This document shows, piece after piece, positions 1 through 7,649 of a stretch of DNA of 16,610 nucleotides; position 1 is the first letter of the stretch, and the number at the start of each line of letters is the position of its first letter. The notes under the pieces are model-generated. The model ran no database searches, was not told the DNA's origin, and saw only the letters and a program-made list of their open reading frames with translations. Both the position numbers and the translations under genes were made by a program. Source of the DNA: Oscillospiraceae bacterium (GTDB taxonomy: Bacteria; Bacillota; Clostridia; Oscillospirales; Ruminococcaceae); contig JAGAKC010000366.1 in the NCBI GenBank assembly GCA_017848155.1, positions 1 to 16,610 on the forward strand, written 5' to 3'.

Positions 1-258
1 ATACGGCAGCTCAAAGAGCCGGTGACCTGTTTCGCCGCCGCACCACTGTGTAAGAAAGTCGTGAAGCCGCTCGTCCGCAGTGACGACCGCATTTTTGCCA
101 AGGGTCGCCATGTGGAAGAAATACGGCTCCTGCTGATATGCCCTGCGCCCCTCGTTGAGGGCGGGCAGGGTGATGATGTTTTGGTCTGTGTCAAAATCTG
201 CGGCAGTGCAGTTTAGTTCCACCGCCAGCAGCTCTTTCAGCTTTTCTGTGATGCTCAT
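1..258 (-). CDS. GNAT-like N-acetyltransferase, N-terminal part (cut by window edge)
   Basis: The first 86 codons of a minus-strand gene are visible; the rest lies beyond base 1. It starts at the ATG at 258-256, whose first base is the last base of the amidohydrolase stop (TAATG), with GAGGA upstream. The peptide begins MSITEKLKELLAVELN and contains PALNEGRR, PYFFHMATLG, NAVVTADERLHDFL and LFELPY. I recall this pattern as the N-terminal region of a clostridial protein family whose C-terminal half is a GNAT acetyltransferase fold, but the acetyl-CoA-binding part is outside the window. Substrate unknown. One-base coupling places it as the distal gene of the fabD-aroE-aroK operon. The gene is confident; the family is moderate. 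Confidence 0.6.
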   Translation of the reverse strand, partial: MSITEKLKELLAVELNCTAADFDTDQNIITLPALNEGRRAYQQEPYFFHMATLGKNAVVTADERLHDFLTQWCGGETGHRLFELPY

Positions 259-1454
259 TATAATGAAGCGTCCTCTGCACGGTGCATTATCCTGCCCTCT
301 ATCATGACCAGCTGCGGTGTTTCGGTTATGTCGAGGGGGTCGCCCTTAAACAGTGAAAGGTCGGCGTGCTTTCCTGTTTCGATGCTTCCGATAATGTCTG
401 AAACGCCTGTCATCTCGGCAGCGTAGGTCGTGATGCCACGCAGCGCTTCTTCTCTTGAAAGTCCGCCCCTTACGGCAAGCGCCGCAGTGAGCGGCAGATA
501 CTGTATCGGAGTTTCGGGATGGTCGGTGCTTATGGCGCAGCGTATACCGTTTTCGGAAAGTATACGAGGCGTGGTTATCTCATGATTGCGAAGCTCGGGC
601 TTGCCACGGTCACCGAATAACGGTCCTACTACAACGGCAGGAGAGTCCTCGGAAAGCTCGTCTGCGATGACTCCGCCGTCGGTGCAGTGTATCAGCACGT
701 AGTCAAGTCCGAATTCCTTTGAAAGCCGCACTGCGGTGAAGATATCGTCCGCACGGTGACAGTGGAAATGTGCTTTCAGCTTGTTTGTTTCGGAAAACAG
801 CGGCAGCAGCGCCTCGCACTTCATGTCGAGGTCAGGCTCCGATATCTCGTCGTCCGTGCCTTTGAGCCGCTCATACTCATTCTTGTCCGCAAGGTAGCGC
901 TTTGCCTTCATCAGCTGCTCACGGATGACAGCTGCGGTAGCCATGCGAGTCACGGGACTTTCGTCACGGTCGTTGTAGGTGTTTTTCGGGTTTTCGCCCA
1001 GTGCGAATTTTATCGCCGCAGGCGACTTTACCACCAGCTTGTCCACACGCTTGCTTCCGTGAGTTTTCATTATAACGAAGCTTCCGCCGATGGGGTTTGC
1101 GCTGCCAACACCTGTGCAGACCGTTGTTACTCCTGCGCTTATCGCATCGGTGAAGCAGCGGTCCATTGCGTTTATGCTGTCGATGGCACGCAGATGCGGT
1201 GTTGAGGGGTCGGTGTCCTCGTTGCCGTCCTCGCCCTCAAAGGTGAGCCCGTCCTCCCACATGCCGATATGGCAGTGTGCGTCTATAAATCCCGGGTACA
1301 TGGTTAGTCCCTTTGCATCGATGACCTCGTCCTCTGTGCCACGGTATTCCGACATGTCGCCTATCTCGGTGAAAACTCCTCCCGATATGCGTGCAAAGCC
1401 GTTTTCATAGTCCTTTCCGACCATGGAGCATATTTTTACATTTATTATGACCAT
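258..1454 (-). CDS. Metal-dependent amidohydrolase (imidazolonepropionase-like)
   Basis: Predicted 398-residue cytosolic hydrolase of the amidohydrolase superfamily; substrate unknown. The N-terminal strand MVIINVKI and the segment YPGFIDAHCHIG are typical of the composite beta-domain and first barrel strand. Candidate metal ligands are H60 and H62 (HCH), H229/H231/H233 (HFHCHR), H256 (IHCTDG) and D311 (STDHP). KFALGENPK near 149-157 resembles a motif in uncharacterised imidazolonepropionase-related proteins. The frame opens 54 bases further upstream, but the ATG at 1454 is chosen: it lies just after the aroK stop, has an AAGGA 12-14 bases away and gives the expected N-terminus, whereas the longer form would overlap aroK. 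The stop shares a base with the next gene. A cyclic amide or amidine substrate is plausible. The metal-binding set looks complete, so the enzyme is probably active. Confidence 0.85.
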   Translation of the reverse strand: MVIINVKICSMVGKDYENGFARISGGVFTEIGDMSEYRGTEDEVIDAKGLTMYPGFIDAHCHIGMWEDGLTFEGEDGNEDTDPSTPHLRAIDSINAMDRCFTDAISAGVTTVCTGVGSANPIGGSFVIMKTHGSKRVDKLVVKSPAAIKFALGENPKNTYNDRDESPVTRMATAAVIREQLMKAKRYLADKNEYERLKGTDDEISEPDLDMKCEALLPLFSETNKLKAHFHCHRADDIFTAVRLSKEFGLDYVLIHCTDGGVIADELSEDSPAVVVGPLFGDRGKPELRNHEITTPRILSENGIRCAISTDHPETPIQYLPLTAALAVRGGLSREEALRGITTYAAEMTGVSDIIGSIETGKHADLSLFKGDPLDITETPQLVMIEGRIMHRAEDASL

Positions 1455-1473
1455 AATATATAGTATATCCTTA

Positions 1474-1989
1474 TTAAATCTTTCCGTTTTTCTCGAAGTA
1501 TTCAGCAAGCTTTTTTATCTCATCACGTACCAGCATGTCCCTTGCATTGCCGTTTACCATGCAGGTACTGTTGCGGCGGTAGATGGCGGAGCGTGTTTCG
1601 TACAGCTCACGGAGCTGCTCCTTTGTGTTGTTTACCACGAGAGGGCGGTTGGTGTCGTTTTTTATGCGCTCGTAGCAGTTTTCAAACGAGGTGTTGATGT
1701 ACACCGAAAGACCGCTCTGTCGTGCAAATTCGGCGGTGCTGTCGTTTATCAGCGCTCCGCCGCCCGTCGCTATAACGTACCCGTCGGACAGCTCACGTAT
1801 GTATTTTGCTTCAAGGCTTCTGAAATGAGGCTCGCCATACTGTGCGAAGATATCGGGGATAGACATTCCCTCACGCTCCACGATGACACGGTCAAGGTCG
1901 GTAAACTCTCTTTTCATGGCACGTGCCAGCATGCGGCCGATATGGCTCTTTCCGCAGCCCATGAAGCCGCAGAGATATATTGAACTCAT
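1474..1989 (-). CDS. aroK: Shikimate kinase
   Basis: Phosphorylates shikimate at O3 with ATP, the fifth step of the shikimate route to aromatic amino acids; cytosolic. The 171-residue length is normal. Visible motifs: P-loop GFMGCGKS (8-15), the shikimate-binding Asp in TDLD (30-33), the F-R-x-x-E of the nucleoside monophosphate-kinase fold (HFRSLE), GGGA (about 76-79), and lid arginine in NRPLV. The ATG overlaps the aroE stop by four bases (ATGA), with GGAGGAG seven or eight bases upstream, so the two consecutive-pathway enzymes are probably translationally coupled. aroL is an alternative symbol. Nothing is truncated. Confidence 0.95.
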   Translation of the reverse strand: MSSIYLCGFMGCGKSHIGRMLARAMKREFTDLDRVIVEREGMSIPDIFAQYGEPHFRSLEAKYIRELSDGYVIATGGGALINDSTAEFARQSGLSVYINTSFENCYERIKNDTNRPLVVNNTKEQLRELYETRSAIYRRNSTCMVNGNARDMLVRDEIKKLAEYFEKNGKI

Positions 1990-2834
1990 ACCAGCTCCTC
2001 CATATCGGATATCAGCCTGTCGATGTCCTCTTTATTATAGGAAGCGCCGTCCCATATCTCGTGGGCAGCCACTGCCTGAAGCACCAGCATCGCCATGCCC
2101 GTCATTGCCTTTGCGCCCTTTTCACGTGCGGTCTTTGCCAGCAGCGTTTCCTTCGGGTTGTACACCGCATCGAAAACGCAGCTCACCTTTTCGAGCACCT
2201 CGGGGGTGCAGGGCATCCTGTCGGTCTTTGGGTGCATGCCCACAGGAGTTGCGTTTACAAGCAGGTCGATGTGCGGCACCTCTCCGCCGAAATCGTCGGG
2301 GCAGAGAGCGCCGTTATTGATGAAAACGACCTGTACATCTGCGTCAGCCTTCTTGTCCTTTATCTCACGTACAGCCTGCTGTGCAAGCTCCTCGTCGCTT
2401 TTCAGTGCGGCTATGATGAGCCTTCCGCCTGACAGTGCCGTTTCTATCGCCATCATACGGCCTACGCCGCCGCAGCCTATCAGCAGCACGTCTGAGCTAA
2501 GCGAAGCGCCCATCATTTCTATAGATTTTGTAAATCCCATCACATCGGTATTGTAGCCTGACCTTGAGCGGTTATCGACGCAGTTTACGCTGCGGTAGCG
2601 CTGTGCGCCCTCTGAAAGCTCGGAGCAGTAGTCGATGATGCTGACCTTGTGGGGTATAGTTATATTGAACCCGTCAAGGGACGAAAGAAGCTCGCACTTT
2701 TCCTGAAGCTCCTCGGGAGCTATGTCGTACAGCTGGTAGTCCACCGTTTCTCCCGAAAGCTCGAAAAGACGGGTGTGTATCTGCGGTGACAAAGAGTGTC
2801 CGAGGGGATGTCCGATGAGTCCGAATCTGCGCAT
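1986..2834 (-). CDS. aroE: Shikimate dehydrogenase (NADP+)
   Basis: Reduces 3-dehydroshikimate to shikimate with NADPH; its product is the substrate of the next gene, aroK. 282 residues. Motifs: shikimate-binding GHPLGHSLSPQIH (8-20), catalytic lysine K63 in ITIPHK, D97 in NTDVMGF, the dinucleotide-binding loop GCGGVG (120-125), NATPVGMHP, DAVYNP, and C-terminal GMAMLVLQA. The frame is open 69 bases further upstream, but the ATG at 2834 has AAGGAGA eight bases away and starts right at the MRRFGLIGHP strand, so the longer form (which would overlap fabD) is rejected. It begins 40 bases after fabD. The AT-rich gap holds no convincing promoter of its own. Confidence 0.96.
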   Translation of the reverse strand: MRRFGLIGHPLGHSLSPQIHTRLFELSGETVDYQLYDIAPEELQEKCELLSSLDGFNITIPHKVSIIDYCSELSEGAQRYRSVNCVDNRSRSGYNTDVMGFTKSIEMMGASLSSDVLLIGCGGVGRMMAIETALSGGRLIIAALKSDEELAQQAVREIKDKKADADVQVVFINNGALCPDDFGGEVPHIDLLVNATPVGMHPKTDRMPCTPEVLEKVSCVFDAVYNPKETLLAKTAREKGAKAMTGMAMLVLQAVAAHEIWDGASYNKEDIDRLISDMEELV

Positions 2835-2874
2835 TGTTTTGTTCTCCTTATATAAAAAGTATATCTGAAAAAGC

Positions 2875-3795
2875 TTATTTAAGTGCTTCGAGAGCCTTTT
2901 CAAGCGTTTCGCAGTTTTCGATGTTTACTGCGTTTGCACCACGGAAGGTCTTTTTCACAAGTCCTGTCAGCACCTTGTTGGGACCAAGCTCCACGTATGC
3001 TTCGATACCTGCGTCGTTCATAGCGTTCATCTCGTCCACGAACTTTACGGGAGAGCAGATGTGCGCCGCAAGATAGGACGGCATGTCCGAGAAGTCCTCG
3101 AGCTTCTTTCCGTAGAGGTTTGCGTAGAAATCACAGTTCGGCGCCTTGAAATCAAAGTCCTTTACAGCTGCCTTGAATTCCTCTGCTGCGCCTGCCATCA
3201 GCTTTGTGTGGAATGCTGCGGAAACGGCCAGCTTCACGCAGCGTGCCTTCAGTGCGGACAGCTTTTCTATCGCTTCGTCTATCGCAGCTATCTCGCCTGC
3301 GATAACGGTCTGCTCGGGGCTGTTGTAGTTTGCGGGAGCGGCAAAGCCATTCACCTCTGCCAGAACCTTTTCGATGGTCTCGTTGTCGGAGCGCAGTATA
3401 GCAGCCATTGCGCCGCCTGTAGCCTCGGCAGCCTTAGCCATAGCCTCGCTTCTGAGCTTTATTGCCTTGTATGCGTCCTCAAGACCCAGCATTCCGCTTG
3501 CGTACATCGCAGCGTACTCGCCCAGCGAATGACCTGCAACGGCGCAGTTTTCAATACCATTCTCACGTGCGGCGGTCAGCGCTATCAGCGACGCTGTGAA
3601 TATCGCAGGCTGGGACAGCCTTGTCTGGGAAAGCTCCTCAGCAGATGCCTCGGATATCCTCTTCATAAGGTCAAAGCCCATGATATCGCTGCCGCATTCC
3701 AGTATCTGCTTTGCTGCGGAGTATTTCTCCGCAAGCTCTGCGCCCATGCCGGGATACTGGCTGCCCTGTCCTGAAAATAAAAATACGGTTTTCAT
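2875..3795 (-). CDS. fabD: Malonyl-CoA:ACP transacylase
   Basis: Transfers malonyl from CoA to acyl carrier protein, supplying extender units for FabH and FabF. 306 residues, usual size. Motifs: FSGQGSQYPGMG (7-18, oxyanion region), nucleophile S90 in GHSLGEYAA, R115 in KLRSEAM (binds the malonyl carboxylate in this family), NYNSPEQTVIAG (157-167) and catalytic H196 in AFHTKLM. Start at 3795 has GGAGG eight bases upstream; an in-frame start at 3843 would add 16 residues unlike the family and lacks a site. Odd point: it is divergent from the rest of the fatty-acid cluster and leads a strand with aroE and aroK, although its promoter touches that of fabH. Confidence 0.97.
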   Translation of the reverse strand: MKTVFLFSGQGSQYPGMGAELAEKYSAAKQILECGSDIMGFDLMKRISEASAEELSQTRLSQPAIFTASLIALTAARENGIENCAVAGHSLGEYAAMYASGMLGLEDAYKAIKLRSEAMAKAAEATGGAMAAILRSDNETIEKVLAEVNGFAAPANYNSPEQTVIAGEIAAIDEAIEKLSALKARCVKLAVSAAFHTKLMAGAAEEFKAAVKDFDFKAPNCDFYANLYGKKLEDFSDMPSYLAAHICSPVKFVDEMNAMNDAGIEAYVELGPNKVLTGLVKKTFRGANAVNIENCETLEKALEALK

Positions 3796-3854
3796 TGTAA
3801 GTACCTCCAAAAATAGTTGTTTTATTCGCGTTAAATCGACCATTTTGTCTGATT

Positions 3855-3883
3855 AGTATAAAAAAACGTTACAAAGATGTTGA
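3855..3883 (-). promoter_or_regulatory. Predicted fabD promoter
   Basis: Read on the minus strand, TCAACA (3883-3878) is followed after 17 bases by TATACT (3860-3855). The -10 is a good sigma-A match and the -35 matches four of six. It sits about 60 bases before the fabD ATG. Its -35 overlaps the palindrome at 3880-3894. Prediction from sequence only. Confidence 0.6.
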
Positions 3884-3894
3884 CAAAAAGTCAA
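3880..3894. promoter_or_regulatory. Palindromic operator candidate between fabD and fabH
   Basis: TTGACAAAAAGTCAA is a perfect 5-bp inverted repeat (TTGAC/GTCAA) around a 5-base A tract. It covers the complete -35 of the fabH promoter and part of the -35 of the fabD promoter. A bound protein could therefore shut both directions. It does not match the FapR consensus as I know it, nor clearly the FabT one, so the binding protein is unknown. Confidence 0.5.
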
Positions 3895-3908
3895 TAATAG
3901 GGTAAAAT
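3880..3908 (+). promoter_or_regulatory. Predicted fabH operon promoter
   Basis: TTGACA (3880-3885), 17-base spacer, TAAAAT (3903-3908): perfect -35 and near-consensus -10. Transcription would start near 3915, leaving a leader of about 130 bases before fabH. Confidence 0.8.
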
Positions 3909-4044
3909 ATAAAGTGGTATTGTTTGTGCACAAGTAGTATATGCACGCCGCCATCAGCATATCTTAACGCATAATTACGGGGAATGTGACCCCATGAGAT
4001 ATATTATACATTATTATGCAAATAAAATCAAGGAGAAATTTATA

Positions 4045-5043
4045 ATGGTAGGAATTGATATCATCGGAACAGGAAGCTATATTCCTGAGTTTATTGCCGA
4101 CAATGAGAAATTCTCTAATTTTCTCGATACCTCTGATGAGTGGATAACCACCAGAACAGGCATCAAGGAACGCAGGATAATGACAGACAAGCCAAACTAT
4201 TATATGGGCATAAAGGCTGCTGAAAAGGCGATCGGGGACGCAAAGATCGACCCTAAGAGCATCGACCTTATCCTCGTTTCATCCTGCTCGCCCGATTTCT
4301 TCTATCCTTCCATGTCCTGCCTCGTGCAGAAGGCTGTAGGTGCGGACAACGCCGCATGCTTTGATGTGAACAGTGCGTGCACAGGCTTTATCTCGGCACT
4401 TGACATTGCGCAGAAGTACCTGCTCACCAATCAGTATAATACTATATTAATAGTAGCAACAGAAAGACTTTCAAACCATCTTGACTACACAGACCGTTCC
4501 ATGTGCATCCTTTTCGGCGACGCGGCAGGTGCGGCTGTTGTGAAGAAGTCCGATAAGCCTTATTATTCTATGCTCGGCGCTTCGGGCGACGAGTTCAAGG
4601 CGCTGTACTGCAAGGTGGACTATAAGGCAAACTGTCCTTTCCATGAGGATGAGATGCCGTTCTATAACGGACTTTTTGACACCGAGAGCAAGAAGAGATA
4701 TCTCCAGTCAGACGGACATGCTGTATACAAGTTTGCGGTAAATGCCATGAACAATGCTGTGCGCAAGGTCATGGAGATGGGCGGCTACACGATTGACGAT
4801 ATCGATCTTGTTATTCCTCATCAGGCTAATCTCCGCATAATCGCAAAGGCAACAGATATGCTCGGCATTGACAATAGCAAGGTCTATACAAATATCCAGC
4901 GCTTCGGAAATGTGTCGAGCGCATGTATTCCTGTGGCGCTTGACGAGCTGAAGCGTGAGGGCAGGCTCAGAAATGGTATGAAGGTCTGCTTCGTAGGCTT
5001 CGGCGCAGGTCTTACCTACGGCGCTATCATCGCAGAGATATAG
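4045..5043 (+). CDS. fabH: 3-oxoacyl-ACP synthase III
   Basis: Condenses an acyl-CoA primer with malonyl-ACP to begin fatty-acid chains. 332 residues, normal length. Thiolase-fold motifs: DEWITTRTGIKERR (31-44), nucleophile C112 in NSACTGF, LFGDAAGA (156-163), H259 in PHQANLRI and N289 in FGNVSSACIP; the Cys-His-Asn triad is complete. The last motif differs slightly from the common GNTSAASIP form. Start at 4045 chosen because AAGGAG lies nine bases upstream and MVGIDIIGTGSYIP is the expected beginning; an in-frame ATG at 3994 lacks a site and would add 17 odd residues. It heads the fabH-fabG-fabF-accB run behind a strong promoter. Primer preference (acetyl or branched) cannot be read from this sequence by eye. 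Confidence 0.95.
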   Translation: MVGIDIIGTGSYIPEFIADNEKFSNFLDTSDEWITTRTGIKERRIMTDKPNYYMGIKAAEKAIGDAKIDPKSIDLILVSSCSPDFFYPSMSCLVQKAVGADNAACFDVNSACTGFISALDIAQKYLLTNQYNTILIVATERLSNHLDYTDRSMCILFGDAAGAAVVKKSDKPYYSMLGASGDEFKALYCKVDYKANCPFHEDEMPFYNGLFDTESKKRYLQSDGHAVYKFAVNAMNNAVRKVMEMGGYTIDDIDLVIPHQANLRIIAKATDMLGIDNSKVYTNIQRFGNVSSACIPVALDELKREGRLRNGMKVCFVGFGAGLTYGAIIAEI

Positions 5044-5088
5044 TTTAATTCCGACAAACGTCAGACTCATTATAGAAAGGAACTCATT

Positions 5089-5832
5089 ATGGCAAAAACA
5101 GCAATAATCACAGGCTCCAGCCGCGGTATCGGTGCGGCTATCGCAAAGCGTCTTGCAAAGGACGGCTGCAACGTAGTTATCAACGATGTATCTCAGGAGG
5201 TGCTGGATTCCGCCGGCGCAGAGGTGGCAGAGGCTTGCCGTGCGTTCGGCGTAAGAGCAGAGTGTTATGCGGCGGACGTGTCCGACTATGCACAGTGCGA
5301 GGCGATGGTGAAGTGGGTCAAGGAGCAGTTTGGAACTGTTGACATCCTTATCAACAACGCAGGAATCACACGTGACGGTCTGATGGTACGTATGGATGAG
5401 GAGATATACGATCTTGTCATAAGGATAAACCAGAAGTCTGTGTTCAACATGACAAAGCTGTGCGGAGCTGTAATGATGCGCCAGAAGAGCGGCAAGATCG
5501 TAAATCTTGCATCGGTTGCGGGTCTTTACGGAAACCCCGGTCAGATAAACTATTCCGCATCAAAGGGCGCTATAATCGCCATGACAAAGACCACTGCAAA
5601 GGAGCTGGGCAGCCGTGGCATCACCTGCAACGCAGTAGCCCCCGGCTTTATCCAGACTCCCATGACAGACAAGCTCACAGAGGAGCAGAAGGCTGCGATG
5701 CTGCAGCAGATCGCTATGAAGCGCTATGGTCAGCCTGAGGAGATCGCAGGCGTGGTATCCTTCCTGTGCAGCGACGACGCTTCCTACGTAACAGGACAGA
5801 CGATAGAGATCAGTGGCGGCTTATCCATGTAA
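5089..5832 (+). CDS. fabG: 3-oxoacyl-ACP reductase (NADPH)
   Basis: Performs the first reduction of the elongation cycle, 3-oxoacyl-ACP to (R)-3-hydroxyacyl-ACP. 247 residues, classical short-chain dehydrogenase size. Motifs: TGSSRGIG cofactor loop (8-15), NNAG (89-92), N114, S142, Y155 and K159 (YSASK) giving the full catalytic tetrad, APGFIQTPM, and the C-terminal TGQTIEISGGLSM. AAGGA lies upstream of the ATG at good distance. It follows fabH by 45 bases. Short-chain dehydrogenases are broad, but the operon position between fabH and fabF makes FabG secure. Confidence 0.95.
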   Translation: MAKTAIITGSSRGIGAAIAKRLAKDGCNVVINDVSQEVLDSAGAEVAEACRAFGVRAECYAADVSDYAQCEAMVKWVKEQFGTVDILINNAGITRDGLMVRMDEEIYDLVIRINQKSVFNMTKLCGAVMMRQKSGKIVNLASVAGLYGNPGQINYSASKGAIIAMTKTTAKELGSRGITCNAVAPGFIQTPMTDKLTEEQKAAMLQQIAMKRYGQPEEIAGVVSFLCSDDASYVTGQTIEISGGLSM

Positions 5833-5900
5833 GCGGCGCTGTAAAATAAACAAAGCATTGATGACTGACAAACAAATTGATCGGAGGATTTTCGTATTTT

Positions 5901-7142
5901 ATGGAAAGACGTGTAGTAATTACAGGCCTTGGAGCAGTAACTCCCTGCGGTAATACGGTGGACGAGCTTTGGAGCAATCTTCTGGCAGGAAACCACGGAT
6001 TTGAGCTTGCACCCTGGTTCGGGGAGCAGGAGCCTGACAATCTCGGTGTTGTCGCAAAGGTAAAGAACTTTGACGCATCAGAATATTTCGACAAGAAGGA
6101 GATCCGCAGAAACGACGTTATCGTGCAGTATGCTGTGTATGCTGCGATGAACGCACTGAAGGATGCGGGCACTGACCTTAAGGACCTTGACCCGTTCCGT
6201 GTGGGAACTATCATCGGTAGCGGTATCGGCGGTATCTATACTACCGAGGAGGAGATACTTACCTACCACAACAAGGGCAACAAGAGGGTCGGTGTATTCA
6301 CCATAACAAAGATGATAAGCAACATGCCCGCTGGTATCGTTGCTATACGCACAGGCTTCAAGGGCAGCAACTTCTGTCTTACCACAGCCTGCGCAAGCGG
6401 TACACAGGCTATCGGCGAGGCTTTCCGTGCAATAAAGCACGGCTACCTTGACGCATGTATCGCAGGCGGTACAGAGCACAGCGACATCGGCTTCTGCTAC
6501 GCCGCATTCAACAACATGAAGGCTATCACACGCTCCACTGACGTGGACAGAGCTTCCATCCCGTTTGATGCGGAGAGAAGCGGCTTCGTTCTCGGTGACG
6601 GCTGTGGTATCCTCGTCCTGGAGGAGTACGAGCACGCAAAGGCAAGGGGCGCAAGGATATATGCAGAGATCTGCGGCTATGGCTCTACCTGTGACGCGCA
6701 CCATGAAACAAGTCCCGATCCTGATGGCATCGGCGGTGCAAAGGCTATGGAATTTGCGTACAAGGAAGCAGGTATGGCTCCCGAGGATATCAATTACATC
6801 AACGCTCACGGTACATCCACACACATGAACGACATGACCGAAACAAAGGCTATCAAGGCTGCTTTCGGTGAGCATGCAAAGAATATCGCCGTGAACTCCA
6901 CAAAGTCCATGACAGGACATCTGCTGGGTGCAGCAGGCGGCGTTGAGGCTGTCGTTACGGCGCTTTCCGTGTATAACAGCAAGATACACGGCACAAGAGG
7001 CTACAAGGTGGCTGACCCCGAGTGCGATCTTGACTATGTAACAGAGGGTGCACGTGATATGAAGATCACAGGCGCACTCAGCAACTCTCTCGGCTTCGGC
7101 GGTCACAACGGCTGCATCTGCATGAAGCCTGTCAACGACTGA
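5901..7142 (+). CDS. fabF: 3-oxoacyl-ACP synthase II
   Basis: Elongating condensing enzyme that joins acyl-ACP to malonyl-ACP. 413 residues. Motifs: RRVVITGLGAVTPCGN (3-18), GSGIGGIYTTEEE (106-118), nucleophile C164 in TTACASGTQAIGEA, H303 in NAHGTSTHMND, K335 in NSTKSMTGH, H340, and the closing SLGFGGHNG segment; the Cys-His-His set is intact. The usual ASGTHA is ASGTQA here. The start is ATG 5901; an in-frame TTG at 5877 would include the ribosome site (GGAGG, 13 bases before the ATG) in the protein, so it is rejected. The 68-base gap after fabG holds no clear promoter or terminator. Followed by accB after 18 bases. Confidence 0.96.
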   Translation: MERRVVITGLGAVTPCGNTVDELWSNLLAGNHGFELAPWFGEQEPDNLGVVAKVKNFDASEYFDKKEIRRNDVIVQYAVYAAMNALKDAGTDLKDLDPFRVGTIIGSGIGGIYTTEEEILTYHNKGNKRVGVFTITKMISNMPAGIVAIRTGFKGSNFCLTTACASGTQAIGEAFRAIKHGYLDACIAGGTEHSDIGFCYAAFNNMKAITRSTDVDRASIPFDAERSGFVLGDGCGILVLEEYEHAKARGARIYAEICGYGSTCDAHHETSPDPDGIGGAKAMEFAYKEAGMAPEDINYINAHGTSTHMNDMTETKAIKAAFGEHAKNIAVNSTKSMTGHLLGAAGGVEAVVTALSVYNSKIHGTRGYKVADPECDLDYVTEGARDMKITGALSNSLGFGGHNGCICMKPVND

Positions 7143-7160
7143 TACGAAAGGAGCACCGAA

Positions 7161-7649
7161 ATGAGCTTTATTGAAAAGGACAAGAAAACAGAGATCACAG
7201 ATACCATCGAGTGCGTTGAAGCGCTCGCCAAGATAGTTAAGGACAATGACCTCGGCAGACTTAAGATCAGCACTGAGGATATCGACATAGTTATCGAGGG
7301 CAGAAGATGTCCGCCCCCCATGCCTATGCCTGTACCTATGGCTGCTCCTGCGGCTGTTGCGGCAGCTGCTCCTGCGGCTGCGACGGCTCCTGAGGCTGAG
7401 GCTGCTCCCGTAAGCGGAAACATCGTTACCTCTCCCATCGTGGGCACTTTCTACGCTGCTCCCTCGCCTGACAAGGCGCCCTTTGTAAAGGTAGGTGACA
7501 CTGTCAGCACAGGCGACGTAGTATGCATCATTGAGAGCATGAAGCTGATGAACGAGATCAACTCCGAATTCAGCGGCAGGGTCGCTGAGATATTTGTAAA
7601 CAACGGCGAACCCGTGGAGTATGGGCAGAAGCTCATGCGCATCGAATAA
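7161..7649 (+). CDS. accB: Biotin carboxyl carrier protein of acetyl-CoA carboxylase
   Basis: Carries CO2 on biotin between the AccC carboxylase and the AccDA transferase. 162 residues in three parts: an N-terminal region (1-50), a flexible Pro/Ala-rich linker (about 51-85, beginning [10 protein letters not shown]), and the biotinyl domain (86-162). Biotin is expected on K128 in [11 protein letters not shown]; the common motif is AMKM, and SMKL is an accepted variant. AAGGAG lies eight bases before the ATG. Last gene before the structured gap; accC, its partner, lies beyond fabZ. The linker DNA carries a perfect 16-bp direct repeat. Confidence 0.95.
   Translation: MSFIEKDKKTEITDTIECVEALAKIVKDNDLGRLKISTEDIDIVIEGRRCPPPMPMPVPMAAPAAVAAAAPAAATAPEAEAAPVSGNIVTSPIVGTFYAAPSPDKAPFVKVGDTVSTGDVVCIIESMKLMNEINSEFSGRVAEIFVNNGEPVEYGQKLMRIE
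7341..7380 (+). repeat. Tandem-like direct repeat in accB linker
   Basis: GCTGCTCCTGCGGCTG occurs twice, at 7341-7356 and 7365-7380, with period 24 bases (eight codons). It encodes the Ala/Pro-rich linker of AccB, so gain or loss of a unit would stay in frame and change only linker length. Confidence 0.85.

Noticed and set aside
3994..4044. N-terminal extension of FabH from an in-frame ATG at 3994
   Set aside because: No ribosome site at suitable distance, and AAGGAG lies ideally before ATG 4045 where the family sequence begins.
3796..4044. FapR-type operator upstream of fabD/fabH
   Set aside because: I found no match to the known FapR box; the palindrome present has different arms and spacing.
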